A stretch of DNA of 64,000 nt. Origin: an uncultured Sedimentitalea sp. GTDB lineage: Bacteria > Pseudomonadota > Alphaproteobacteria > Rhodobacterales > Rhodobacteraceae. The stretch spans positions 310,001 to 374,000 of the forward strand of contig CANNGH010000001.1 in NCBI GenBank assembly GCA_947504115.1, in the 5' to 3' direction. Both the position numbers and the translations under genes were made by a program. Positions 44,717 to 51,970 of the stretch are shown here, piece after piece; the first letter of the stretch is position 1; each line of letters begins with the position of its first letter. Under the pieces are notes generated by a model. It was not told the DNA's origin. It did not search any database and saw nothing but the letters and a program-made list of their open reading frames with translations.

Positions 44717-46165
44717 ATGTTGGATCTGCGCCCTGTCGGATATGTCATCGGTCTGCTGGTCGCCATCTTGGGCGTGGCCATGGTGCTGCCGATGCTGGTC
44801 GATCTGGCGCAGGGCCGTGGGCATTGGCATATTTTTCTGCAAAGCAGCGTGATCACGACCTTGTCGGGGGGCCTGATCGCGGTGTCATGTTCCAACGGCG
44901 TCAAGGAAGGGCTGACGATCCAGCAGACCTTTCTTCTGACCACCGGCGTCTGGGTGGCACTGCCGCTGTTCGGGGCGTTGCCGTTGATGATGGGCGCGAC
45001 CGAATTGCGCTTTGTCGATGCGTTTTTCGAGGCGATGTCGGGGCTGACCACGACCGGATCGACGGTGATCACCGGCCTTGACGACCTGCCGCGCGGTATC
45101 CTCTTGTGGCGCGGTATCCTGCAATGGCTGGGCGGTATCGGCATCGTCGTCGTGGCCATGGTGTTCCTGCCCGAACTGCGCGTGGGCGGCATGCAGATCT
45201 TTCGCGCCGAAGCCTTTGATACGATGGGAAAGATCTTGCCGCGCGCCACCCAGATCGCGTCGCAGATCACGGTGATCTATGTGTTTCTCACCTTTGCGTG
45301 CATGCTGTGCTATGTGACGCTGGGCATGTCGTTCTTCGATGCGACGGTGCATGCCTTCACGACGGTCTCGACCGGCGGATTCGCCAATTACGATGCGTCT
45401 TTCGCGACATTTTCAGGACCGGCGGAATACGTGGCGTCGGTTTTCATGATTCTCGCCGTGCTGCCCTTCGTTCTCTATGTGCAATTGGTGAACGGAGATT
45501 ATCGACCGCTGTTGCGTGACAGTCAGGTGCGGGCTTTCCTGTCGGTGGTCGCGGTTCTCGTGGCCATCGTCGCGTTGGTGTTGACCCAGATCTTTCCGCA
45601 CCATTGGGAGCAGGCGCTGCGCGAGGCGCTGTTCAACATCACGTCGATCATCTCGGGCACCGGCTATGCCAGCGTCGATTACATGTCGTGGGGACCGTTC
45701 CTGATTTCGCTGTTCTTCTTCATCGGGCTGATCGGGGGATGCGCGGGATCGACCACCTGTTCGATCAAGATTTTCCGCTATCAGTTGCTGTTCTCGTCGA
45801 TCCGGGTCCAGTTGCAGCGCATCCGCTCGCCGCACGGGATATTCACGCCGCGCTATGACGGAAAGCCGGTTGGCGCCGATGTGCTGAATTCGGTGATGGT
45901 GTTTTTCGTGTTCTTCATCTTTTCGCTGGGCCTGTTCGCCGTTGCGCTGGCGCTGACGGGGCTGGATTTCACCACTTCGCTTTCGGGCGCGGCGACGGCG
46001 ATGGGCAATATCGGTCCGGGTCTGGGCGAGATCATCGGACCGGCGGGCAATTTCTCGACCCTCAACGACACCGCGAAATGGATTCTGGCGCTGGCGATGC
46101 TGGTCGGACGGCTGGAATTGATGGCCGTCTATGTCATGCTGACCGCACAATTCTGGCGGGCCTGA
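44717..46165 (+). CDS. trkH: TrkH family potassium uptake protein
   Basis: TrkH/TrkG is the membrane channel subunit of Trk K+ uptake and works with cytosolic TrkA (not in this window). The 482-residue protein has about ten hydrophobic segments in four pore repeats. Selectivity loops are visible as SGLTTTGSTVI, TTVSTGGFANYDASF, IISGTGYASVDY and TAMGNIGPGLG, each with the central glycine. GGCAGSTTCSIKIFRYQLL is also conserved. It ends 15 bp before the converging pseudo-protease gene. Confidence 0.93.
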   Translation: MLDLRPVGYVIGLLVAILGVAMVLPMLVDLAQGRGHWHIFLQSSVITTLSGGLIAVSCSNGVKEGLTIQQTFLLTTGVWVALPLFGALPLMMGATELRFVDAFFEAMSGLTTTGSTVITGLDDLPRGILLWRGILQWLGGIGIVVVAMVFLPELRVGGMQIFRAEAFDTMGKILPRATQIASQITVIYVFLTFACMLCYVTLGMSFFDATVHAFTTVSTGGFANYDASFATFSGPAEYVASVFMILAVLPFVLYVQLVNGDYRPLLRDSQVRAFLSVVAVLVAIVALVLTQIFPHHWEQALREALFNITSIISGTGYASVDYMSWGPFLISLFFFIGLIGGCAGSTTCSIKIFRYQLLFSSIRVQLQRIRSPHGIFTPRYDGKPVGADVLNSVMVFFVFFIFSLGLFAVALALTGLDFTTSLSGAATAMGNIGPGLGEIIGPAGNFSTLNDTAKWILALAMLVGRLELMAVYVMLTAQFWRA

Positions 46166-46180
46166 CGCGAGCGCGCGCCG

Positions 46181-47911
46181 TCACTCCCAGCAATTGACCA
46201 GCACCGTCATGCCGGTCGCCTGACGGTCGAGATCGGCGGGTTTCACTGCGATGCTGTCCTCGACGCTATCGGCGGTCATGCCGGCCAGATCCAGAACATC
46301 GCGGATCGCGCCCGCATCGGCAGCAAGACCGACATCGCGCGGCAATTGCCGTCCCTGTTGCGCCGGCGGCAGCAACATTCCGACAACCTGTCCGGTCGCG
46401 TCCAGAAGCGGGCCGCCGGCATCGCCCGGTGTCGCCGTCAGTGTCAGGCGCGACAGTTCGGTTTCGCCGCGCAGCCCCTTCACGTCTGTCAGGGTACCAT
46501 AGGTCAGCGTCGGTGCGCCCAGAGCGCCGTCATAGGAATATCCCGCCAGCGTCAGGTCGGATTGCAGGCGCGGCGCATCGCGGCGGAACCGCGCGACCGC
46601 CAGCGGCGCCAGCGGTTGCAGCGGACGCAATACCGCAACCCCCAGCCCCTTGTCGCTGGTGACGAGTTCGGCATCGTTGCCGTCTATCGTGATCCGCGCG
46701 CAGCCTTCCACCACATCCGCCGTCGTGACCACCGCGCCCTTTGCATCGACGTAAAACCCCGAGCGCGACAGGCGCGGCTTGCGCACCTCAAGCCCCGAGA
46801 CAAGATCGATATCCTGCGGCGCGTCCTCGGCCGTGGCCGGGTCCAGCACGCCGGGAAGGCGGGTAAAGCTGGCCTGCATCTCGGCCAGAACGCGCTGGCG
46901 GCGATCCTCGTCGCCGGTCGGCCAGATCAGGGTAAAGCCCTTGATCTGGCCGCTCTCCAGCCCCGCTTGCGTGTAGGAGACGATCTTGCTGTTGCGCCCC
47001 TCGATGGTGAAACCGTCGCGCTGCCGATTGCGCGGTCCCTCGGTCGGCACGATGTCGAGTGTCTGCATGACGTCATAAAGGCCGAACAGGGTGTCCCGGT
47101 CGCCCGGCTGGCTGATCAGCAGCACCCGCGCACCCAGATCTGTCGTGGCGTCGTAATGGGCAAAGGGCGATTCATGGCGCGCGAACGCGACCAGATCGGC
47201 CGGCAGCTGCATCTCGATCCCGGCCTCTTCGTCGCGCACGCGCGTCATGCCGGCGCTGACCAGCGGCGCGTTATACTGCTCCATCAGCGTGCTGCGCTGC
47301 GCGGTGGTCAGAGCGCCGGTCGCCTCATGGCCGTTCGCCCGCTGCCACTCCGCCATCGCGCGGCGCGTGCCGGCACCGAATGCACCGTCGATCCCGCCAT
47401 TGTAGAAGCCCGCCCCCCGCAGGGCGGTCTGCACATCGCGCCGCTCCGCGCCGGACAGCAGCCGCTCGCCGCGCCGCGCTTGCGCGGGGGTTTCATCGGA
47501 AGGTTCGATCTGCGCCGGGGGCGGCGCGTTTCCCGGCGCGGGAAGCGGGGCGTCAAGGGCGTCGCGGTTCAGCAGGTTCGCGCCCACCGGCCAGAATTGC
47601 TGACCCAGATTGCGGGAAAAAGCGATGAAACTGTCACGCGGGATCTGCCCTTCGGCGCGATAGACCTGCAAGACCCGCTGAGCATCGTCGCGCGCATAGG
47701 GGCCCAGCACGACGGCATACCAGCCGTTGCCAAGTGAAAACCCGTTCACATCGGCCAGAACACCCGCATAGGCCTGGGCGCGCGCCTGCGCCTGACGCAG
47801 CGTGGGCCGTGCCTCGATCTGAACCCACGCGATCTCTCGCCCGTCTTGCGCATCAACCGGAACCGACAACAGCGAAAGCGCGACCAAAAAGAAAGCGAGC
47901 ATTGTTTTCAT
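46181..47911 (-). CDS. Secreted SPOR-like/peptidoglycan-binding/trypsin-fold protein without catalytic residues
   Basis: This 576-residue exported protein has a signal peptide (1-21), a SPOR-like domain (about 28-95, WVQIEARPTLRQAQ and GWYAVVLGPY), a Pro-rich linker, a peptidoglycan-binding domain (151-213, VQTALRGAGFYNGGIDGAFG) and a C-terminal trypsin-like domain (about 375-565). In that domain the usual catalytic residues are changed: His is Asp399 (TTADVVEGC), Asp is Gly424 (DKGLGVAVL) and Ser is Ala498 (GDAGGP). It is therefore expected to bind in the periplasm or septum and not to cleave. It is divergent from glyQ and convergent with trkH. Confidence 0.8.
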   Translation of the reverse strand: MKTMLAFFLVALSLLSVPVDAQDGREIAWVQIEARPTLRQAQARAQAYAGVLADVNGFSLGNGWYAVVLGPYARDDAQRVLQVYRAEGQIPRDSFIAFSRNLGQQFWPVGANLLNRDALDAPLPAPGNAPPPAQIEPSDETPAQARRGERLLSGAERRDVQTALRGAGFYNGGIDGAFGAGTRRAMAEWQRANGHEATGALTTAQRSTLMEQYNAPLVSAGMTRVRDEEAGIEMQLPADLVAFARHESPFAHYDATTDLGARVLLISQPGDRDTLFGLYDVMQTLDIVPTEGPRNRQRDGFTIEGRNSKIVSYTQAGLESGQIKGFTLIWPTGDEDRRQRVLAEMQASFTRLPGVLDPATAEDAPQDIDLVSGLEVRKPRLSRSGFYVDAKGAVVTTADVVEGCARITIDGNDAELVTSDKGLGVAVLRPLQPLAPLAVARFRRDAPRLQSDLTLAGYSYDGALGAPTLTYGTLTDVKGLRGETELSRLTLTATPGDAGGPLLDATGQVVGMLLPPAQQGRQLPRDVGLAADAGAIRDVLDLAGMTADSVEDSIAVKPADLDRQATGMTVLVNCWE

Positions 47912-48016
47912 CAGAGGAGCCAAGCCTTTCGAGCTGCGGAGGGTTTCGCGCAGATAAGCAGGAAAGCGCCGCGATTGCCAAGCAATAGATGCACAGCATT
48001 GATCGCTTTTGCGCCG

Positions 48017-48045
48017 TTGACCCCGCCTGCGCCCTTGCATAGGTA
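48017..48045 (+). promoter_or_regulatory. Putative glyQ promoter
   Basis: TTGACC (48017-48022) and TAGGTA (48040-48045) are separated by 17 bp, about 63 bp before glyQ, within the 197-bp gap between the divergent pseudo-protease gene and glyQ. Confidence 0.5.
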
Positions 48046-48108
48046 AAACCCGCGTTCGCCGGAGGGTCCCCGGCCCGCGCCGCAGAACCGACAAGGGGTT
48101 TTCCGACC

Positions 48109-49038
48109 ATGACCGACACCACCGGCGCGCCGCGTTCGTTCCAGGACATCCTGCTGCGGCTGCAATCCTACTGGGCCGCGCAGGGCTGCGCCATCCTGCA
48201 ACCCTATGACATGGAGGTCGGCGCGGGCACGTTCCACCCAGCCACCACGCTGCGCAGCCTCGGCACCAGCCCTTGGGCCGCCGCCTATGTCCAGCCCTCG
48301 CGCCGCCCGACCGACGGGCGCTATGGCGAGAACCCCAACCGCTTGCAGCATTACTATCAGTATCAGGTGCTGATCAAACCCAGCCCGCCGGATTTGCAGG
48401 CGCTTTATCTGGGCAGCCTTGAGGCGATCGGCATCGACATGGACCTGCACGACATCCGTTTCGTGGAGGACGACTGGGAAAGTCCGACGCTGGGCGCCTG
48501 GGGTCTGGGTTGGGAGGTCTGGTGCGATGGCATGGAAGTGTCGCAATTCACCTATTTCCAGCAGGTCGGCGGGCATGATTGCCACCCGGTCTCGGGCGAG
48601 TTGACCTACGGACTCGAGCGTCTGGCGATGTATGTGCTGGGCGTTGCGCATGTGATGGACATGCCCTTCAATGCCCCCGACGCACCGATCCCGCTGACCT
48701 ACGGCGACGTGTTCAAACAGACCGAAGAGGAATACGCGCGCTGGAATTTCGATGTCGCCGACACCGCCATGCTGCTGCGCCATTTCGAGGAGGCCGAGGC
48801 CGAATGCGCCGCCATTCTCGCGCAACCCGATGAAGACCCGAAAACCGGCAAGCGCATCGTCATGGCGCATCCGGCCTATGATCAGTGCATCAAGGCCAGC
48901 CATGTCTTCAATCTGCTGGATGCGCGCGGCGTGATCTCGGTGACCGAACGTCAGTCCTATATCGGCCGGGTGCGGGCATTGGCCAAGCAATGCGCCGATG
49001 CCTTCGTGCGCACCCGCGCGGGCGGGTGGCAGGCGTGA
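48109..49038 (+). CDS. glyQ: Glycine-tRNA ligase subunit alpha
   Basis: GlyQ is the catalytic class II subunit of the alpha2-beta2 glycyl-tRNA synthetase. The 309-residue protein has [59 protein letters not shown] and [20 protein letters not shown], all diagnostic. The stop overlaps the next gene's GTG as GTGA. It heads the glyQ-small protein-glyS set. Confidence 0.97.
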   Translation: MTDTTGAPRSFQDILLRLQSYWAAQGCAILQPYDMEVGAGTFHPATTLRSLGTSPWAAAYVQPSRRPTDGRYGENPNRLQHYYQYQVLIKPSPPDLQALYLGSLEAIGIDMDLHDIRFVEDDWESPTLGAWGLGWEVWCDGMEVSQFTYFQQVGGHDCHPVSGELTYGLERLAMYVLGVAHVMDMPFNAPDAPIPLTYGDVFKQTEEEYARWNFDVADTAMLLRHFEEAEAECAAILAQPDEDPKTGKRIVMAHPAYDQCIKASHVFNLLDARGVISVTERQSYIGRVRALAKQCADAFVRTRAGGWQA

Positions 49039-49571
49039 GCGGCAAGACCATCGCCCTGATCCTCGTGCTTTGCGCCGCGATTGCGGGGGCGGGGGCCTAT
49101 TACCTTCAGGTGTACGGTTTTTATTACCCGGTGGCCGATGCGCCGGATCACGAGATGCAGCTGACCCTCCGCGATTCCGACGCCACATCGAACATCGCAT
49201 ACGGCGACTTTCAGGCCATTGATGCCGACAGTTCGCCGATCCGCTATCGCGCCTGTTTCACCACCACCGCCGATCCCGCCGAACTGGCGCGGACTCATGT
49301 GACGCTCGATGGCATGATGCCGCGCAACGCGCCGCCATGGTTCGATTGTTTCGACACCAAAGCCATCACCGAGGCGATAGAGACCGGAGCCGCGACCGTA
49401 TTCCTTGGCACCAAGAACATCGCCTATGGCGTGGATCGTGTGATCGCCATAACCGATGAAGGGCGCGGCTATATCTGGCACGACCTGAACGAATGCGGCG
49501 AAAAATCCTATGACGGCACCGTCATCGGCGAGGAATGCCCGCCACGCCCCGATACGCAAAGGACCGATTGA
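49035..49571 (+). CDS. DUF6446-like membrane-anchored protein between glyQ and glyS
   Basis: This 178-residue protein has one N-terminal membrane segment (about 5-26, [20 protein letters not shown]) and an extracytoplasmic domain with conserved [34 protein letters not shown] and [20 protein letters not shown]. Two cysteine pairs (ACF/DCF and ECGEK/EECP) could form disulfides. It appears to be the family called DUF6446, found between glyQ and glyS in Rhodobacterales (from memory). GTG start overlaps the glyQ stop; its stop overlaps the glyS ATG (TGATG). Function is unknown. Confidence 0.75.
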   Translation: MSGKTIALILVLCAAIAGAGAYYLQVYGFYYPVADAPDHEMQLTLRDSDATSNIAYGDFQAIDADSSPIRYRACFTTTADPAELARTHVTLDGMMPRNAPPWFDCFDTKAITEAIETGAATVFLGTKNIAYGVDRVIAITDEGRGYIWHDLNECGEKSYDGTVIGEECPPRPDTQRTD

Positions 49572-51886
49572 TGCCCGATCTGCTAATTGAACTGTTCTCC
49601 GAGGAAATCCCCGCACGGATGCAGGTGCGCGCGGCGCAGGATCTGAAACAGCGCATGACCGACGGGCTGGTCGAGGCCGGGCTGACCTATGCCGGGGCGG
49701 AGGCGTTCTCCACGCCCCGCCGCCTGACGCTGGCGGTCGAGGGGCTGACCGCGCAATCGCCCACGTTGCGCGAGGAACGCAAGGGCCCTCGCGTCGATGC
49801 GCCGGAAAAGGCGGTGCAGGGATTTCTGCGCGGTGCGGGGCTGACGCTGGATCAGTTGGAGACGCGCGACACGCCCAAGGGGGCCGTCTATTTCGCGGTG
49901 ATCGAAAAGCCGGGGCGCCCTGCCGCCGATATCGTGGCCGAGGTGCTGGAAGCGGTGATCCGCAACTTTCCCTGGCCGAAATCCATGCGCTGGGGCACGG
50001 GAACCTTGCGCTGGGTGCGTCCGCTGCATTCGATCCTGTGCCTTCTGACCGACGATAACGGCGCACAGGTGGTGCCGCTGGCGATCGAGGGAATCGAGTC
50101 GGGTGCCAGCACCGAAGGTCACCGCTTCATGGCTCCCGGACGGTTTTCCGTCACGTCTTTCGAGGATTACGAAACCAAGCTGAAGCGCGCGCATGTGATG
50201 TTGTCGGCCTCGGACCGTGTCGATCACATCTGGCACGATACCACCAACATGGCCTTCGCCTCGGGGCTTGAGGTGGTCGAGGACCGCGCCCTGCTGGACG
50301 AGGTGGCGGGGCTGGTCGAATGGCCCGTGGTGCTGATGGGCGAGATCGACGCCGAGTTTCTCGACCTGCCGCCCGAGGTCTTGCAGACCTCGATGCGCGA
50401 ACATCAGAAGTTCTTTTCGGTGCGCGACCCCAAAAGCGGCCAGATCGTGCGCTTCGTGACCGTGGCGAACCGCGAAACCGCCGACGATGGCGCCATCATC
50501 CTGGCCGGCAACCGCAAGGTTCTGGGGGCACGGTTGGCCGATGCGCAGTTCTTCTGGCAGAATGATTTGCGCATAGCGCAATCTGACATCGGAAAATGGA
50601 CCCAAGCGCTGGATAACGTGACCTTCCACAACAAGCTGGGCAGCCAAGGCGAACGCATCGCCCGCATCGCCGCGCTGGCGCGCGAGATCGCACCGGTGGC
50701 CGGGGCCGACCCGGACGCGGCGGAACAGGCGGCGCGGCTGGCCAAGGCCGATCTGTCGAGCGAGATGGTGGGCGAATTCCCCGAGCTTCAGGGCGTCATG
50801 GGGCGCTATTATATCGCTGCCGCAGGGTATGACGCGGCGGTGGCGCAGGCCGCCGAGGAACATTATTCGCCCCTCGGCCCGTCCGACACCGTGCCCACGG
50901 CCCCGGTTTCGGTCGCCGTGGCGCTGGCCGACAAGATCGACATGCTGACCGGATTCTGGGCGATTGATGAAAAGCCGACCGGGTCGAAAGATCCCTTTGC
51001 GCTGAGGCGGGCGGCGCTGGGGGTTATCCGGTTGGTGTTAGGGAAAAATCTAAAACTGTTTGCGTTGACGCAGGTCATTGAATTTGCATTCGCGTTGCAC
51101 GAGGGTCGCGAGATTGCGCGCAGTGAAAGTCGATTTGACGACGGAAATAAAAAACTTCTGAAATCGTTGGGGTTAAAGGCCGATAGCCATATTCAGCGCG
51201 AGCAACTGGTTAACGAACTTAAAAAGATGGCCCAGAAGCGGTTTCGTTTAAACTCTCACGTGTCAGAGCCCTCGAGGACGGTGGGCTTTTGGCAGTTGAG
51301 TGACGGCACTGATGTCAAAGACGCTGTTGATGGCTTCTTTTCCCTTTTTGATGAGGATGTGGCGAGTCTCCTCGCCTTCCTTCACGACCGCCTCAAGGTC
51401 CACCTCCGCGAGGAAGGCATCCGCCACGACATCATCGACGCGTGTATCGCCATGCCGAACAGCGACGATCTGGCGCTGCTGGTCAAACGCGCGCGGGCGC
51501 TGGACGCGGAACTGAAAACCGAAGAGGGCGAGAACCTGCTGCAGGGGTTCAAGCGCGCCAGCAATATCCTCGCTCAGGCCGAGGAAAAGGACGGCGTGGA
51601 ATACTCGTTCGGGGCCGATCCGAAATTTGCCGAAGACCCGACCGAAACCGCGCTGTTCACCGCGCTGGAACAGGCCGAACCGCAGATCAAATCCGCCTTG
51701 GAGCACGAGGATTTCCCCGCCGCGATGGCCGCGATGGCCGCTCTGCGCGCGCCCATCGATGCATTTTTCGAGGCGGTACAGATCAACACCGAAAACCAGA
51801 CCCTGCGCCGCAACCGCCTGAACCTGCTGCACCAGATCCGCGCCACCTGCATGGAGGTCGCCGACCTGACCCGGATCGAAGGGTGA
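49571..51886 (+). CDS. glyS: Glycine-tRNA ligase subunit beta
   Basis: GlyS binds tRNA and completes glycyl-tRNA synthetase. The 771-residue protein begins [20 protein letters not shown], with KSMRWGTGTLRWVRPLHSIL, LQTSMREHQKFFSVRD, FFWQNDLRIA and KPTGSKDPFALRRAALGVIR, all typical. The usual length is about 690. The excess lies mostly at residues of about 486-592, where the DNA (51025-51345) is markedly AT-rich while the frame stays open. The C-terminal RLKVHLREEGIRHDIIDAC and anticodon-binding-like region follow normally. Confidence 0.95.
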   Translation: MPDLLIELFSEEIPARMQVRAAQDLKQRMTDGLVEAGLTYAGAEAFSTPRRLTLAVEGLTAQSPTLREERKGPRVDAPEKAVQGFLRGAGLTLDQLETRDTPKGAVYFAVIEKPGRPAADIVAEVLEAVIRNFPWPKSMRWGTGTLRWVRPLHSILCLLTDDNGAQVVPLAIEGIESGASTEGHRFMAPGRFSVTSFEDYETKLKRAHVMLSASDRVDHIWHDTTNMAFASGLEVVEDRALLDEVAGLVEWPVVLMGEIDAEFLDLPPEVLQTSMREHQKFFSVRDPKSGQIVRFVTVANRETADDGAIILAGNRKVLGARLADAQFFWQNDLRIAQSDIGKWTQALDNVTFHNKLGSQGERIARIAALAREIAPVAGADPDAAEQAARLAKADLSSEMVGEFPELQGVMGRYYIAAAGYDAAVAQAAEEHYSPLGPSDTVPTAPVSVAVALADKIDMLTGFWAIDEKPTGSKDPFALRRAALGVIRLVLGKNLKLFALTQVIEFAFALHEGREIARSESRFDDGNKKLLKSLGLKADSHIQREQLVNELKKMAQKRFRLNSHVSEPSRTVGFWQLSDGTDVKDAVDGFFSLFDEDVASLLAFLHDRLKVHLREEGIRHDIIDACIAMPNSDDLALLVKRARALDAELKTEEGENLLQGFKRASNILAQAEEKDGVEYSFGADPKFAEDPTETALFTALEQAEPQIKSALEHEDFPAAMAAMAALRAPIDAFFEAVQINTENQTLRRNRLNLLHQIRATCMEVADLTRIEG
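51025..51345 (+). other. AT-rich in-frame insertion-like segment within glyS
   Basis: GC content falls to about 49% over 51061-51360 by hand count (one line is 40%), against about 63% in glyS elsewhere. Codons such as AAA, AAT, TTA and GTT cluster here, and protein sequence is Lys/Leu rich (NKKLLKSLGLKADSHIQRE). The segment lies between two well-conserved GlyS blocks. I see no flanking direct repeats. Confidence 0.6.
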
Positions 51887-51959
51887 GACGCGCGCCGCAT
51901 TGCAATCGGGCCTTTGCACCGGTGCTCCCGAGTCTTATGCTGCGGCGACAAGAAAGGTG

Positions 51960-51970
51960 CTGCAGTGCAG
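51960..51970. promoter_or_regulatory. Second CTGC-N3-GCAG palindrome, across the PPDK-like start codon
   Basis: CTGC-AGT-GCAG here is identical to the core at 44258-44268, and the shared identity extends two bases further 5' (TG). It spans the GTG start at 51965. Confidence 0.35.

Noticed and set aside
46181..47911. Calling the trypsin-fold protein an active serine protease
   Set aside because: All three catalytic positions are replaced (Asp399, Gly424, Ala498).
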